From Streptomyces sp. DH5 (GTDB taxonomy: Bacteria; Actinomycetota; Actinomycetes; Streptomycetales; Streptomycetaceae), in contig NZ_JAHWGP010000013.1 in the NCBI RefSeq assembly GCF_020873915.1, positions 1 through 64,000 on the forward strand: a stretch of 64,000 bases of DNA. The letters are read 5' to 3'. Below, piece after piece: positions 28,862 to 39,190 of the stretch (positions are counted from its first letter, which is position 1; each line of letters begins with the position of its first letter). The position numbers and the translations under genes were made by a program. The notes under the pieces were generated by a model that saw nothing but the letters and a program-made list of their open reading frames with translations, was not told where the DNA came from and did no database searches.

Positions 28862-28979
28862 CCGGGCAACACCGCCTGCCCCCAGGCGCCGGGTGCGCCG
28901 GCACCGGCACGGAGCCGGGCGGAGGGAAACCGATGGGTCCCGGCGTCGTACTCCTCGGTGGCGCGTTACCGTCAGGGTC

Positions 28980-29726
28980 GTGGTTGAGGGATGGGGCGAG
29001 GACGGGCTGCGGGCCCTGCGTGGCGCGCTCCACGCGCAGGACGGAGCGGCGTTGCTTGCGGCGTTGCGTCGTGGACCCGTGAGTGAGGTGCTGCAGCTGG
29101 CCGGCGATGGTGTGGCCGGGGCCGCGGCGCAGGGCCTGCCGGAGACTGCGGAGATGGCGGCCTTGTTTCTCGGCGCGCTCCCGGAGCGCGGCTTCAGGGG
29201 CGATGAGGAGCTGGCGGACCGGTTGCGCGCGGCCACGGGAGACGCGGCGGTGCCCCTCCTGCGCCCGCTCGCGGTCGATCTGGAGATGCTCGCCATGCTG
29301 CTGGAAGGCGACCCGGCCGAGTCCGGTGGCCGGATCGATCTGTCCACCGGGGAGTGCTGGCCTGCGTTCACCGATGAGCTGGGGCCTGGGCCCGAGGCTG
29401 AGGAGGACGACGATCCCGAGCGATGGCTGTACGTGCCGGCTCTGGGGTCCCGGGCCGGTTACCGGGACATGGAGCTGTTCATCGAAGAGGTCGAGGACGT
29501 CGCCCTTGCCGACAGGCTGCGGATCGCCATGGGCGGGCGGGGTGCCTTCCGGCGCTTCAAGGACGTCCTCGCTGGTGACGAGCGTTCCTGGAGCCGGTAC
29601 CACCGGTTCCGCGATGAGCGACAGCGCGGCCGGGCCCGCGCCTGGCTGGCCGAGGAGGGCTACTGCCCGCACATCACCTTCTTCGCAGAGCCCAGCTCGG
29701 GTTCGTATCCTTCGGGGCCGGTGTGA
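28980..29726 (+). CDS. UPF0158-family protein
   Basis: 248-aa protein whose C-terminal ~150 residues match UPF0158: IDLSTGECWPAF, then RWLYVPALGSRAGYRDMELF, GAFRRFKDVLA and RYHRFRDERQRGRARAWLAE. The N-terminal ~90 residues are an Ala/Leu-rich helical addition (ALRGALHAQDGAALLAALRR). Function of the family is unknown. The GTG at 28980 is the only reasonable start but its Shine-Dalgarno (AGGG) is close, so the true start is uncertain. Last gene of the island before the intact aminotransferase. Confidence 0.75.
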   Translation: MVEGWGEDGLRALRGALHAQDGAALLAALRRGPVSEVLQLAGDGVAGAAAQGLPETAEMAALFLGALPERGFRGDEELADRLRAATGDAAVPLLRPLAVDLEMLAMLLEGDPAESGGRIDLSTGECWPAFTDELGPGPEAEEDDDPERWLYVPALGSRAGYRDMELFIEEVEDVALADRLRIAMGGRGAFRRFKDVLAGDERSWSRYHRFRDERQRGRARAWLAEEGYCPHITFFAEPSSGSYPSGPV

Positions 29727-29948
29727 CTCTTTGCTGCCCCTGTCCCGCATGATCCGGGGGCGCTGTCACCGGGCTGGCGGCGCCGGTTGATCGCTGCTGG
29801 AAGCGTGTACGCCGACAGGCGGGTTGCGTGACATGACTGCCGAGCACCGGTGTCCCGACTCGACCAGGCGGCAGTCGGGTGCGGGTGCGCGGCGGCTCGG
29901 AGCAACCAGGCCGTGTGGCCCGTACATACGCTGGTACGTCTGTGGCTG

Positions 29949-31139
29949 TCAGGCGGCCAGCGTCTTGAGTCGGGAGGCCGCCTCCTCCAGCACGCCTGTC
30001 CGCTTACAGAACGCGAAGCGAACAAAGGGGGCGCCCTGCTCGCGGTGGTCGTAGAAGACCGCGTTGGGGATGGCGACCACCCCGCAGCGCTCCGGCAGGG
30101 AGCGGCAGAAGGCGAAGCCGTCGGTCTCGCCGAGGGGGCGGATGTCGGTGGTGACGAAGTACGTGCCGGCCGGGCGGAAGACCTTGAAGCCCGCCCGCTC
30201 CAGGCCGCCCGCGAGGAGGTCCCGTTTGGCCAGCATGTCCGCGCGGAAGTCCGCGAAGTACGAGTCGGGCAGGCGCAGCGCCTCGGCCACGGCGTATTGG
30301 AAGGGTCCGGAGGCGACGTACGTGAGGTACTGCTTGGCCGAGCGGACGGCGGCGACGAGATCGGGGGCTCCGGTAACCCAGCCGACCTTCCAGCCCGTGA
30401 ACGAGAAGGTCTTGCCCGCGCTGGAGATGGTGACCGTGCGGTCCCGCATGCCGGGGAGGCCGGCCAGGGGGACGTGCTCGGCGTCGTCGAAGACGAGGTG
30501 TTCGTAGACCTCGTCGGTGACCACGAGCAGGTCGCGTTCGACGGCCAGCTCCGCGATCGCGGTCAGCTCCTCGCGGGTGAGGACGGTGCCGGTCGGATTG
30601 TGCGGGGTGTTGATCAGCAGCAGGCGGGTCCGGTCGGTGACGGCGTCGCGCAGCTCGTCGAGGTCGAGGCGGAAACGGCCCTCGCGCGGGCGGAGCGTGA
30701 CGGGGACACGCGTGCCCCCGGCCATGGCGACGCAGGCCGCGTAGGAGTCGTAGTACGGCTCGAGGGCGATCACCTCGTCGCCGGGTTCCACCAGGGCGAG
30801 GAGGGCGGCGGCGATGGCCTCGGTGGCGCCCGCGGTGACCAGGACCTCGGTGTCGGGGTCGTAGGACAGGCCGTAGCGGCGCTGCTGGTGCGCGGCGACG
30901 GCGGTGCGCAGCTCGGGGACGCCGGGGCCCGGCGGGTACTGGTTGCCGCGGCCGTCCCGCAGGGCCCGCACGGCTGTCTCCCTGACCTCCTCGGGGCCGT
31001 CGGTGTCGGGGAAGCCCTGGCCCAGGTTGATGGCTCCGGTCCGCAGGGCCAGGGCGGACATCTCCGCGAAGACCGTGGTCCCGAACTCGGCGAGCCGGCG
31101 GTTGAGGAGGGGGCGCGCACTGGAGGTCATGGCGGCCAT
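29949..31139 (-). CDS. dapC: Class I/II PLP-dependent aminotransferase (DapC/aspartate aminotransferase type)
   Basis: 396-aa fold-type I aminotransferase. INLGQGFPDTDGP, NQYPPGPGVPELR, INTPHNPTG (Asn for the PLP ring), DEVYEHLVFDD and SSAGKTFSFTGWKVGW with the PLP lysine are all present. Relatives are annotated as N-succinyldiaminopimelate aminotransferase or as methionine/aspartate aminotransferases; the exact substrate is not settled by sequence. ATG at 31139; an ATG at 31130 (MTSSARPLLN) is equally good. Its last ~145 codons are duplicated as the divergent fragment at 25350-25802, and the DNA between the two is an accessory island. Confidence 0.88.
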   Translation of the reverse strand: MAAMTSSARPLLNRRLAEFGTTVFAEMSALALRTGAINLGQGFPDTDGPEEVRETAVRALRDGRGNQYPPGPGVPELRTAVAAHQQRRYGLSYDPDTEVLVTAGATEAIAAALLALVEPGDEVIALEPYYDSYAACVAMAGGTRVPVTLRPREGRFRLDLDELRDAVTDRTRLLLINTPHNPTGTVLTREELTAIAELAVERDLLVVTDEVYEHLVFDDAEHVPLAGLPGMRDRTVTISSAGKTFSFTGWKVGWVTGAPDLVAAVRSAKQYLTYVASGPFQYAVAEALRLPDSYFADFRADMLAKRDLLAGGLERAGFKVFRPAGTYFVTTDIRPLGETDGFAFCRSLPERCGVVAIPNAVFYDHREQGAPFVRFAFCKRTGVLEEAASRLKTLAA

Positions 31140-31277
31140 CCTGCGCCGAACCTCTGGACTTCCTCAACTCTGCTTTGGGCCGCGTGGGCGGAGGGCATCT
31201 CCCGGTCACCTGCGTGCGTGAGGTGCCCACGGGGGGCTGCTTCGGGGGTCACGGGGGACGGAAGGAGGGGTGGGGTC

Positions 31278-31535
31278 ATGGAGGTCGGCATCACCTTGAT
31301 CGCGCTCGTCGTGCTGTTCTACGGGGTCGGCTGGGCCGGCACCAGGGGGCCGGGGCGCAGGGCGTCCGGGAGGCGTCGCGGGAAGGCCCGCGGTGAGAGC
31401 TGGTGGGCCCGCGGCGGCGACGGCGGCAGCGGAGGCGGTGGGGGCGCCGGGTGTGGATCGTCCTCCGGCGGTGGCTCGTCCTGCGGAGGCGGGTCGTCGT
31501 GCGGGGGCGGCGGATGCGGCGGCGGAGGGGGCTGA
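31278..31535 (+). CDS. Small membrane peptide with Gly/Cys-rich tail
   Basis: 85-aa protein: one membrane segment at residues 2-20 (VGITLIALVVLFYGVGWAG), a basic stretch (RRASGRRRGKARGE), then a tail of Gly, Ser and Cys (repeats such as SSCGGG and GGGCGGGGG). The tail has five cysteines, which could bind metal or be disulfide-linked. Similar short proteins lie at this position in other Streptomyces, as I recall. ATG with a strong GGAAGGAGGGG upstream. Function unknown. Confidence 0.65.
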   Translation: MEVGITLIALVVLFYGVGWAGTRGPGRRASGRRRGKARGESWWARGGDGGSGGGGGAGCGSSSGGGSSCGGGSSCGGGGCGGGGG

Positions 31536-31580
31536 CACGGGGCAGCTCGCTTCCCTGTCGGGGGAAGACGCATCCGCCAA

Positions 31581-31610
31581 GGCGGGGTCCGCACCTGGGC
31601 GGACCCCGCC
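31581..31610 (+). terminator. Terminator after the Gly/Cys-rich gene
   Basis: Perfect 12-bp stem (GGCGGGGTCCGC at 31581, complement at 31599) with a six-base loop. The rest of the 410-base gap to 31945 shows no gene; around 31750-31810 it turns A/T-rich (GGGTAAAAACG, CCCTATAAATC), which suits a promoter for the DUF2617 gene. Confidence 0.7.
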
Positions 31611-31945
31611 GTTCCCGTGAAGCGGCGGTTCGGGGTCCGGTCCCGGGTGAGGTGTCCGGGCGGGGACGCCCGACGGCGTACGCCGTCACTCGGGGGCGCG
31701 CTCGGGGGTTGAACAGGTGAGCTGGGGAGCCCCCGAGGGGATGGAAAGGCCGCGAAGTTGGGTAAAAACGCTGTGGTGAAAGCACAGTTCATGATTCCCT
31801 ATAAATCACCAGCGCAGCTCTCGGACTCCCCGCGGACCCTTCCTCCGGCCGGGCGACCGGGCTGACGGGCCGCGTCTCCCGGTGCGACCCGGGGCGCGCG
31901 GACCCACATCTCCTCCCTCTCCATGTGTGCTTGCGGAGCCGATCC

Positions 31946-32479
31946 ATGCTCACGACCCTGAAGACCGCCTATTCCGACACACGCGCGGCCGATCTCGCCT
32001 GGGCCCTGGGGCGCGAGCCGCTTCCCGCGCTGGCCACGCTCGACCTGGAACTGGCCGGAGCGAAGCTCCAGTTGCGCCTGCTCGGCGCGTCCCACCAGGT
32101 GCTGGTGGAGGAGGAGGGGGGGCTGTGCTCGGAGACGGTGGCGTGCATTCCGGGCAGCAGTACGCCGCTTCCGCTGGGCGTGGCCGAGCGGATGGGCGAC
32201 TGGGAGTACGAGTTCGCCGCCCGGGTGGAGGTGCTGACCCCGGCGTCGTTCGCGGGCCGGGCGCAGGAGCTGCTCGCCCTGGTCTCCGACCATCCGCAGG
32301 GTCTCGTCGGGGTGTTCCCGGGCAGTCCGCACGCGTTCACGGCGATGCTCGCCCAGCGGCGCGAGGGCCGGCTCCACTGGCGGACCTGGCACGCGTATCC
32401 GCAGGAAGGGCAGTTGGTGGCCACGCGGACCAGGGTGGGGGTGCGGGTGCCCGCTTGTTCCGGCGTGGGGCCGGTGTAA
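31946..32479 (+). CDS. DUF2617 family protein
   Basis: 177-aa soluble protein of the actinobacterial DUF2617 family (TAYSDTRAADLAWALG, LELRLLGASHQVLVEEE-type strand pattern, HPQGLVGVFPGSPHAFTAML, WRTWHAYPQEGQLVATRT). No catalytic motif is known. The ATG at 31946 is chosen with GCGGAGCC upstream. It lies 59 bases before the spermidine-synthase-like gene on the same strand. Confidence 0.8.
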   Translation: MLTTLKTAYSDTRAADLAWALGREPLPALATLDLELAGAKLQLRLLGASHQVLVEEEGGLCSETVACIPGSSTPLPLGVAERMGDWEYEFAARVEVLTPASFAGRAQELLALVSDHPQGLVGVFPGSPHAFTAMLAQRREGRLHWRTWHAYPQEGQLVATRTRVGVRVPACSGVGPV

Positions 32480-32538
32480 ACAAACATCACGCGTGTGGGT
32501 GACGCTGCGCGGTGGAGCCGTGACGTAACGTCGCTGGG

Positions 32539-34206
32539 GTGATCGAGTCGCAGGCCCCCGCACCGCCCGGCTCCGCGCACTCCTGGGACGGACCCGGTGG
32601 CGACGCGGGGAGTCCGCTGCGGCTGCCCGTGCGACAGGACACCGGGCGGTTCCTGGTCCTCGCGGGAGTGTTCGTCTGCGCGGCCTGCGGCCTGGTGTAC
32701 GAGCTGGAACTGGTCGCCCTCGCCGCGTACTTGATGGGTGACTCCGTCGCCCAGACGTCCGTCGTGCTGTCCGTGATGGTCTTCGCGATGGGCATCGGCT
32801 CCCTCGCCGCGAAGCGGCTGCGGCGGCACGCGGCAGCCGGTTTCGGCGCCGTCGAGGCGGCCCTGGCGCTGGTCGGCGGATGCAGTGCGATGGCCCTGTA
32901 CGCGGTGTTCGCCTGGACGGGTGACTGGGGCGGCGTCTGGGCGAGCGGTCCGCGCATCCTGCTGGTCGCCTTCTCCCTCGCCACCGGGCTGCTCATCGGG
33001 GCCGAGGTGCCGCTGCTGATGGAGCTGATCCAGCGGATCCGGCGACAGGACGCGGGCGGCGCGGTGGCCGACCTGTCCGCCGCGGACTACGTCGGCGCGC
33101 TGGTCGGCGGGCTGGCCTTCCCGTTCCTCCTCCTGCCGCTGCTGGGGCAGTTGACCGGAGCGCTGATCACGGGCGCGGTCAACGCGGTCGTCGGCGCGGC
33201 GCTGGTCCTCGGGCTGTTCCGGCAGGACCTCACGCCCCGCTCCCGCCGCCTCCTGGTGGCGGCCAACGTGTGCGTGCTCGCGGTCCTCGGTTCCGCCGCC
33301 GCCCTCGTCGACGACTTCGAACGGGCCGCCCGGCACGCCATGTACGGCCCGGACGTACGGGTGGCCCTGCACACGGACGTGCAGGAGGTGCTGATCACCG
33401 GCGGGCGGGACGGGCGGCCGCTGAACCTGTTCCTCGACGGGCGGCTGCGGGTCAGCAGCCGGGACGAACTCCGGTACCACGAGGCGCTGGCGCACCCCGC
33501 GATGAACGGTCCGCACGCCCGGGTCCTCGTCCTCGGCGGCGGTGACGGGCTGGCCGTGCGCGAGGTGCTGCGGCACAGCGGGGTGCGCCGCGTCGACGTC
33601 GTCGAACTCGACGCGGGCGTGGTGCGGCTGGCCCGCCACGACCCGGCCCTGTCCGCGCTGAACGCGCACGCCCTCGACGACCCACGGGTGCGCGTGACCA
33701 CCGCCGACGCCTTCGACTGGCTGCGGGGGGCGCCCCCGGCCGCGTACGACGTGGTCGTCTCCGATCTTCCGCATCCCGGGATCACCGCGAGTACGAAGCT
33801 GTACTCGCGGGAGTTCTACGGGCTGGCCCGCAGGGTGCTGGCGCCCGGGGGACGGCTCGTGGTGCACGGGGGCGCGGTGGCGCACCGGCCCCGCGACTTC
33901 TGGACGGTGGACTCCACGCTCCGCGCGGCGGGCTTCCACACCGCCGCGTACCGCGTGCGCGGCCGGGAAGCCCCCTTCGCCACCGGGCCCGACCGCGGCT
34001 CGGGGACCACCACGCACGCCCACCGCGACTGGGGGTTCGTACTGGCCGCCCGCCACCGGCCGCCCGAGCCGCGCCTGGACCCGTCCGGGCCGCACACGCG
34101 CACCCTCACCGACGCCTCCCTCGCGGCGGACGCCCGCGCCGCCGAGCGCACCCGGGTGCGCGGCCTGCCGCCCTCCACCCTGCTCCACCCGCGCTACGTC
34201 GACTGA
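32539..34206 (+). CDS. Membrane spermidine-synthase-like protein
   Basis: 555-aa protein: about seven membrane segments in the first ~260 residues (from [19 protein letters not shown] to [20 protein letters not shown]) fused to an aminopropyltransferase/methyltransferase-like domain with [43 protein letters not shown] and [12 protein letters not shown]. These are the spermidine synthase signatures, including the GGGDG nucleotide-site loop and the Asp that acts on the substrate amine. Fused membrane forms are common in actinobacteria; whether polyamine is the true substrate is open. GTG start, a few bases after GGGG. Confidence 0.85.
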   Translation: MIESQAPAPPGSAHSWDGPGGDAGSPLRLPVRQDTGRFLVLAGVFVCAACGLVYELELVALAAYLMGDSVAQTSVVLSVMVFAMGIGSLAAKRLRRHAAAGFGAVEAALALVGGCSAMALYAVFAWTGDWGGVWASGPRILLVAFSLATGLLIGAEVPLLMELIQRIRRQDAGGAVADLSAADYVGALVGGLAFPFLLLPLLGQLTGALITGAVNAVVGAALVLGLFRQDLTPRSRRLLVAANVCVLAVLGSAAALVDDFERAARHAMYGPDVRVALHTDVQEVLITGGRDGRPLNLFLDGRLRVSSRDELRYHEALAHPAMNGPHARVLVLGGGDGLAVREVLRHSGVRRVDVVELDAGVVRLARHDPALSALNAHALDDPRVRVTTADAFDWLRGAPPAAYDVVVSDLPHPGITASTKLYSREFYGLARRVLAPGGRLVVHGGAVAHRPRDFWTVDSTLRAAGFHTAAYRVRGREAPFATGPDRGSGTTTHAHRDWGFVLAARHRPPEPRLDPSGPHTRTLTDASLAADARAAERTRVRGLPPSTLLHPRYVD

Positions 34207-34292
34207 GCCCCTTACCGCGTTCCGCACCGACGCGCCGCCACTTCCCGCGGACGGGGGTGCAGCCCGGCGTCGTCTGGGTAGGCTCCGCAGTC

Positions 34293-35201
34293 ATGGAGCA
34301 CGAGGTGTTCGTTCCGGTCGAGGAGCAGCGGCTCAGGGATGTGCTGGACGACCCCGCGCGGGTCGCCCGGGCGGTGCCCGGGCTCCAGCACGACGCCGGT
34401 GCGGATCCCGTCGCCGGCCGCCTGAAGGTCCGCGTCGGCAGCCACTCCGTCACCTACCGGGGCGCGCTGCGCGTGTCCGTGCGGGACGACGGCTCCTACG
34501 CCGTCGAGGGCGAGGCGTCGGAGACCCGCGGCAGCGGCTCGGTGAAGCCGGTGCTGCGGCTGCGGTTGCGGCCCGCGGACGGCGGCACCACCCTCACCGT
34601 CTCCGGTACGGCGACGGCCGCCGGCCGCGTCACGGAACTGCCCCCGGAAGCGGTGACGGCGGCGGTGACCCGCCTGCTGGACCGCTTCGCCGAGAGCCTG
34701 GGGCGCGTGGCGGCGGAGACACCCGCAGCGGAACCGGAGCCGTCGGGCCCCGCTGCGGAACCGGAGTCGCCGGAACTGCTCTCCACGGGCGACTTCGAGC
34801 CCCGGGCCACCACCGACTTCGAGACCACCCCGGACGCCGAGGACACACCGCCGCCGCCGTCCGCACCCGCCGCGCCGGACGCGGACAGCCCTCCGGCGCC
34901 CGGCGCCCAGCCCCCGCCACCCGCCCCCGGGGACACTCGGGACGACCCGGACCGCGACGGGGACCACGGCGACGACGAGGACGGCGAGGACACCGTCGCG
35001 GAGGCCGCCCACGCCCGGCGGACGATGATCGGACGCAGCGCCGAGGAGGTGGACCACGCCCCGCCCCGCGGCCGCTACGCTCCCGTCCCCGCCCCGCAGA
35101 CGGTCTCGTCCCCCACGACGCTCCGCTGGGCCGCCCCGGCGGCAGCCCTGGCGGTCGCCTCCGCCGTGGCCGCGATCCGAGCCCTCCGCAAACGCCACTG
35201 A
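34293..35201 (+). CDS. CoxG-like SRPBCC protein with C-terminal membrane anchor
   Basis: 302-aa protein. Residues 1-150 form a START/SRPBCC domain of the carbon-monoxide-dehydrogenase subunit G type (VPVEEQRLRDVLDDPARVAR, VPGLQ, VTYRGALRVSV, GGTTLTVSGTATAAGRVTEL). A long Pro/Glu/Asp-rich linker follows (about 155-275), then a single membrane segment (WAAPAAALAVASAVAAIRAL) and a basic end, so the domain is tethered to the inner membrane face. No CO dehydrogenase genes are near; such orphans are common. ATG start. Confidence 0.8.
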   Translation: MEHEVFVPVEEQRLRDVLDDPARVARAVPGLQHDAGADPVAGRLKVRVGSHSVTYRGALRVSVRDDGSYAVEGEASETRGSGSVKPVLRLRLRPADGGTTLTVSGTATAAGRVTELPPEAVTAAVTRLLDRFAESLGRVAAETPAAEPEPSGPAAEPESPELLSTGDFEPRATTDFETTPDAEDTPPPPSAPAAPDADSPPAPGAQPPPPAPGDTRDDPDRDGDHGDDEDGEDTVAEAAHARRTMIGRSAEEVDHAPPRGRYAPVPAPQTVSSPTTLRWAAPAAALAVASAVAAIRALRKRH

Positions 35202-35570
35202 CCCCTGCCGGGGACGCCCGGGGTCCCGGTGCCTCACCGGTAACCGTCCCGGCTTCCCCCCGGCCCGTTCCCCCGGCCGTCCGCCCGTCGTGCCGCCGGA
35301 CGGCTCCGCCGGCCCGTGTGGGCCGTAGTCGCGCCCGCAGGCCGGGTGGTACCGGTGCCCGCACCTCCGTCGGCCGGGCGCGCGGGGGCGGAGCCCGGGC
35401 GCTGCGAACCGCGCGGCCGGGGGCGCGGCGGACCGGAGCCTTCCGGTGCCCTTCGGACCGGTGGGCGGATCGCAGCTCCGTCCACCCCTGCGACCACCCG
35501 GGCCGGCTGCCGGGGCCCCGCCAGGCGGTCGTGGGAACGCGCTCTTGATCGTCCCAGTAGGGTCGTTGAT
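35202..35570. other. 369-base intergenic region
   Basis: G/C-rich, no convincing gene on either strand and no long hairpin. The last ~30 bases (TTGATC, AGTAGGGT) may hold the promoter of the epimerase gene. Confidence 0.4.
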
Positions 35571-36359
35571 GTGAGTAACGAACACATCACGCTGACTGCG
35601 GGCGACGCGGAAGTGGACGTGCTGCCGGGGAACGGCGGGCGGGTCGGTGGGCTGCGGGTCGGGGGCGTCGAACTGCTGCGGCAGGGGGAGCGGTACGGGT
35701 GCTTCCCGATGGTGCCCTGGTGCGGACGGATCCGTGACGGACGCTTCCAGGACGGCGCCACCGTACGGCAGATGCCGCTCAACGCCCCGCCGCACGCCAT
35801 CCACGGCACCGCCCGCGACGCCGCCTGGAGCGTCGCCCGCAAGACCACCGACGAGGTCGTCCTCACCTACGACCTCGTCGACCCGTGGCCCTACCCGGGC
35901 CGCGTCACCCAGCAGGTCGCGCTCGGCGAGGAGGCGCTGACGCTGACGATGGGCGTGGAGACGTACGAGTCGTCCTTCCCGGCGCAGATCGGCTGGCACC
36001 CGTGGTTCAACCGCGGCCTCGACGGCAAGGAGGTGAGCATCGACTTCGCGCCCGCCTGGCAGGAGGAGCGCGGCGAGGACCACCTGCCGACCGGGCGGCG
36101 CACCGACCCGCAGGCGGGACCGTGGGACGACTGCTTCGGGATGCCCGGCGGTGTCGACGTCACCCTCACCTGGCCGGAGCGGCTGGCGCTGAGGGTGACC
36201 AGCCGCGAGGAGTGGGTCGTGGTGTACGACGAGCAGGGCGAGGCCGTGTGCGTGGAGCCGCAGACCGGGCCGCCCAACGGGCTGAACACCCACCCGCGCC
36301 TGGTCACGCCCCTGGAGCCGCTGGAGGCCTCGACCACGTGGACCTGGACCCGCCTCTAA
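35571..36359 (+). CDS. Aldose 1-epimerase family protein
   Basis: 262-aa galactose-mutarotase-like protein. The family marks are PMVPWCGRIRDGRF, NAPPHAIHG (His near 77), QIGWHPWFNR (His near 141) and the late CVEPQTGPPNGLN with the Glu that acts as base. It would interconvert anomers of a hexose or hexose phosphate. GTG start; longer readings upstream are low-complexity. It lies 10 bases before pyrE on the same strand, though the two functions are not obviously linked. Confidence 0.87.
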   Translation: MSNEHITLTAGDAEVDVLPGNGGRVGGLRVGGVELLRQGERYGCFPMVPWCGRIRDGRFQDGATVRQMPLNAPPHAIHGTARDAAWSVARKTTDEVVLTYDLVDPWPYPGRVTQQVALGEEALTLTMGVETYESSFPAQIGWHPWFNRGLDGKEVSIDFAPAWQEERGEDHLPTGRRTDPQAGPWDDCFGMPGGVDVTLTWPERLALRVTSREEWVVVYDEQGEAVCVEPQTGPPNGLNTHPRLVTPLEPLEASTTWTWTRL

Positions 36360-36369
36360 GCTGGCAGGC

Positions 36370-36918
36370 ATGACGGACACGCGCGGCGCGCTGCTGCAGC
36401 AGATCAAGGACAAGGCCGTGGTGCACGGCAAGGTGACGCTCTCCTCCGGCCTGGAGGCCGACTACTACGTCGACCTGCGTCGCGTCACCCTCGACGGGCA
36501 GGCGGCCCCGCTGGTCGGGCAGGTGCTGCTGGACCTGACCGCGGAGCTGGAGTTCGACGCGGTGGGCGGGCTGACCATGGGCGCCGACCCGGTCGCGGCC
36601 GCGATGCTGCACGCCGCCGCCGCGCGGGGCCGGAAGCTGGACGCGTTCGTGGTCCGCAAGGCCGCCAAGGCGCACGGACTGCAGCGGCGCGTCGAAGGCC
36701 CGGACATCGCGGGCCGCCGGGTGCTGGTCGTCGAGGACACCTCCACCACCGGCGGCTCGCCGCTGACCGCCGTCGAGGCGGTGCGCGAGGCCGGCGCGGA
36801 GGTCGTGGCCGTCGCGACCATCGTGGACCGGGCGACCGGTGCCGCCGAGAAGATCCAGGAGGGCGCCGGAGTGCCGTACCTCTTCGCCTACTCCAAGGAC
36901 GAGCTCGGCCTCGACTGA
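36370..36918 (+). CDS. pyrE: Orotate phosphoribosyltransferase
   Basis: 182-aa enzyme joining orotate to PRPP to give OMP in pyrimidine synthesis. KVTLSSGLEADYYVDLRRV binds orotate, VRKAAKAHG is the mobile catalytic loop, and VLVVEDTSTTGGS is the PRPP-binding motif. Length is normal for the family. ATG start. It lies 10 bases after the aldose-epimerase gene and is followed by a strong hairpin. Confidence 0.97.
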   Translation: MTDTRGALLQQIKDKAVVHGKVTLSSGLEADYYVDLRRVTLDGQAAPLVGQVLLDLTAELEFDAVGGLTMGADPVAAAMLHAAAARGRKLDAFVVRKAAKAHGLQRRVEGPDIAGRRVLVVEDTSTTGGSPLTAVEAVREAGAEVVAVATIVDRATGAAEKIQEGAGVPYLFAYSKDELGLD

Positions 36919-36980
36919 GGCCGCCGGACCCCGCCGGACCCCGCCGGGGCGCGTCGGCCTCGCCCGAGGCCCCGGACCCC

Positions 36981-37007
36981 GCCGGGGCGCCGCGGGGGCG
37001 CCCCGGC
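36981..37007 (+). terminator. Terminator after pyrE
   Basis: GCCGGGGCGCC (36981-36991) and its complement (36997-37007) form an 11-bp stem. Between it and the stop are three GGACCCCGCC repeats and a second smaller hairpin (GGCCTC/GAGGCC). TTGACC at 37031 may start the fba promoter. Confidence 0.6.
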
Positions 37008-37158
37008 CGGTTACCGCCCGACATAACGACTTGACCTGCACCGTCGACCTGCCGGGCAAGTCTGGGAGGATGAGCCCGACAACGACGTCGCTTCCAAGGT
37101 TCCAGGTCAGGGCCGACAGTACGCAGCACGCCACACCGCACGCTTAAGGAGCGGACAG

Positions 37159-38190
<1,032 letters not shown>

Positions 38191-38207
38191 CCGCCCGCGG
38201 CACGCAC

Positions 38208-38237
38208 GGGCCCGGCACCGCTCGCGGTGCCGGGCCC
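38208..38237 (+). terminator. Terminator of fba
   Basis: Perfect 13-bp stem (GGGCCCGGCACCG at 38208-38220, complement at 38225-38237) with a CTCG loop, then TTCC. Confidence 0.87.
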
Positions 38238-38255
38238 TTCCGTACGCCCGGCCGC

Positions 38256-38470
38256 ATGCCCGACGTCCGGTGGTCCTCCCCGCAGGGCGAGTGGATCCTG
38301 CTCACACGCGGGCCGGCCTGGCCGGCGGCACCGACGACGACGCCGCCCGCGCGGCCGGCCTGGCCGCGGTGGCGGCGCTCCCGCTGTTCGCCGGTCCGGG
38401 CCCGGAGGCGTACCGGCCGCCCGAGGCCTTCGACGAGGTGTTCGGCCGGGTCGTGGTGCTGTGCGCGGCC
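38256..38470 (+). pseudogene. Possible frameshifted small gene
   Basis: The 386-base gap between fba's terminator and the DUF3151 gene reads protein-like in two frames in turn: MPDVRWSSPQGEWILLTR from 38256, then AGLAGGTDDDAARAAGLAAV and PLFAGPGPEAYRPPEAFDEV one frame over, as if one base were lost near 38311. No Shine-Dalgarno is clear. It may be a decayed small gene or chance coding bias. Confidence 0.25.
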
Positions 38471-38623
38471 GTCCTCGCGGCGGGCTCCGCCCCTCGCCTC
38501 CGCGACCGTGAGCCGTCCCGCCCCCGGCTGCCGGCACCCGCAGTGCCGCACGCACGGCAGCGTGGCGGAGACGGCGGGGGAGGAGCGCGACGGCGGGACG
38601 CGCCGATGTACGAGACTGGACCC

Positions 38624-39037
38624 ATGTCCATTCACGAGAACCTCCTCGGGGGCCCGCCCCCGACCCACCTCCCCGACGACCCCGGCCCGCGCGAACTGCT
38701 CGCCTCCGGCGCCACGTCCGCCGACGTCGCCGCCCGGTACCCCACCTCCTCACTGGCCTGGGCCCGGCTGGCCGACGAGGCGTTCGAGCGGGGCAGCGTC
38801 GTGGAGTCCTACGCGTACGCCCGTACGGGCTACCACCGCGGACTGGACGCCCTGCGCCGCAACGGCTGGAAGGGCCACGGCCCCGTGCCGTGGGAACACG
38901 AGCCGAACCGCGGCTTCCTGCGCGCCCTGCACGCCCTCGCCCGGGCCGCGCGGGAGATCGGGGAGCAGGAGGAGTACGAGCGCTGCTCCCAGTTCCTGAA
39001 GGACTCCTCGCCGGCGGCCGCCCAGGCCCTGGCCTGA
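38624..39037 (+). CDS. DUF3151 family protein
   Basis: 137-aa soluble helical protein of the actinobacterial DUF3151 family (HENLLGGPPPTHLPDDP, YPTSSLAWARLADEA, YAYARTGYHRGLDALRRNGW, GPVPWEHEPNRGFLRAL). Found next to fba across actinobacteria; function unknown. ATG start at 38624. Tryptophan catabolism genes follow on the same strand after 153 bases. Confidence 0.87.
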   Translation: MSIHENLLGGPPPTHLPDDPGPRELLASGATSADVAARYPTSSLAWARLADEAFERGSVVESYAYARTGYHRGLDALRRNGWKGHGPVPWEHEPNRGFLRALHALARAAREIGEQEEYERCSQFLKDSSPAAAQALA

Positions 39038-39190
39038 CCCTGCCGTGACCTTCCCGGGGCCCGCCTGTGAGCAGGCGGGCCTTGCGGTTCCGGGTGACCA
39101 TTACGGAGGATGCACCGTGGGGACCGGGGCCCCCGTGCCGGTAACGGCAGGGGCGGACCGCTACCCGGAGTACACGTACAGGAGACAGCG

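Noticed and set aside
31750-31810. Possible riboswitch in the A/T-rich leader before the DUF2617 gene
   Set aside because: No conserved riboswitch core or stable multi-stem fold could be traced; treated as promoter DNA.
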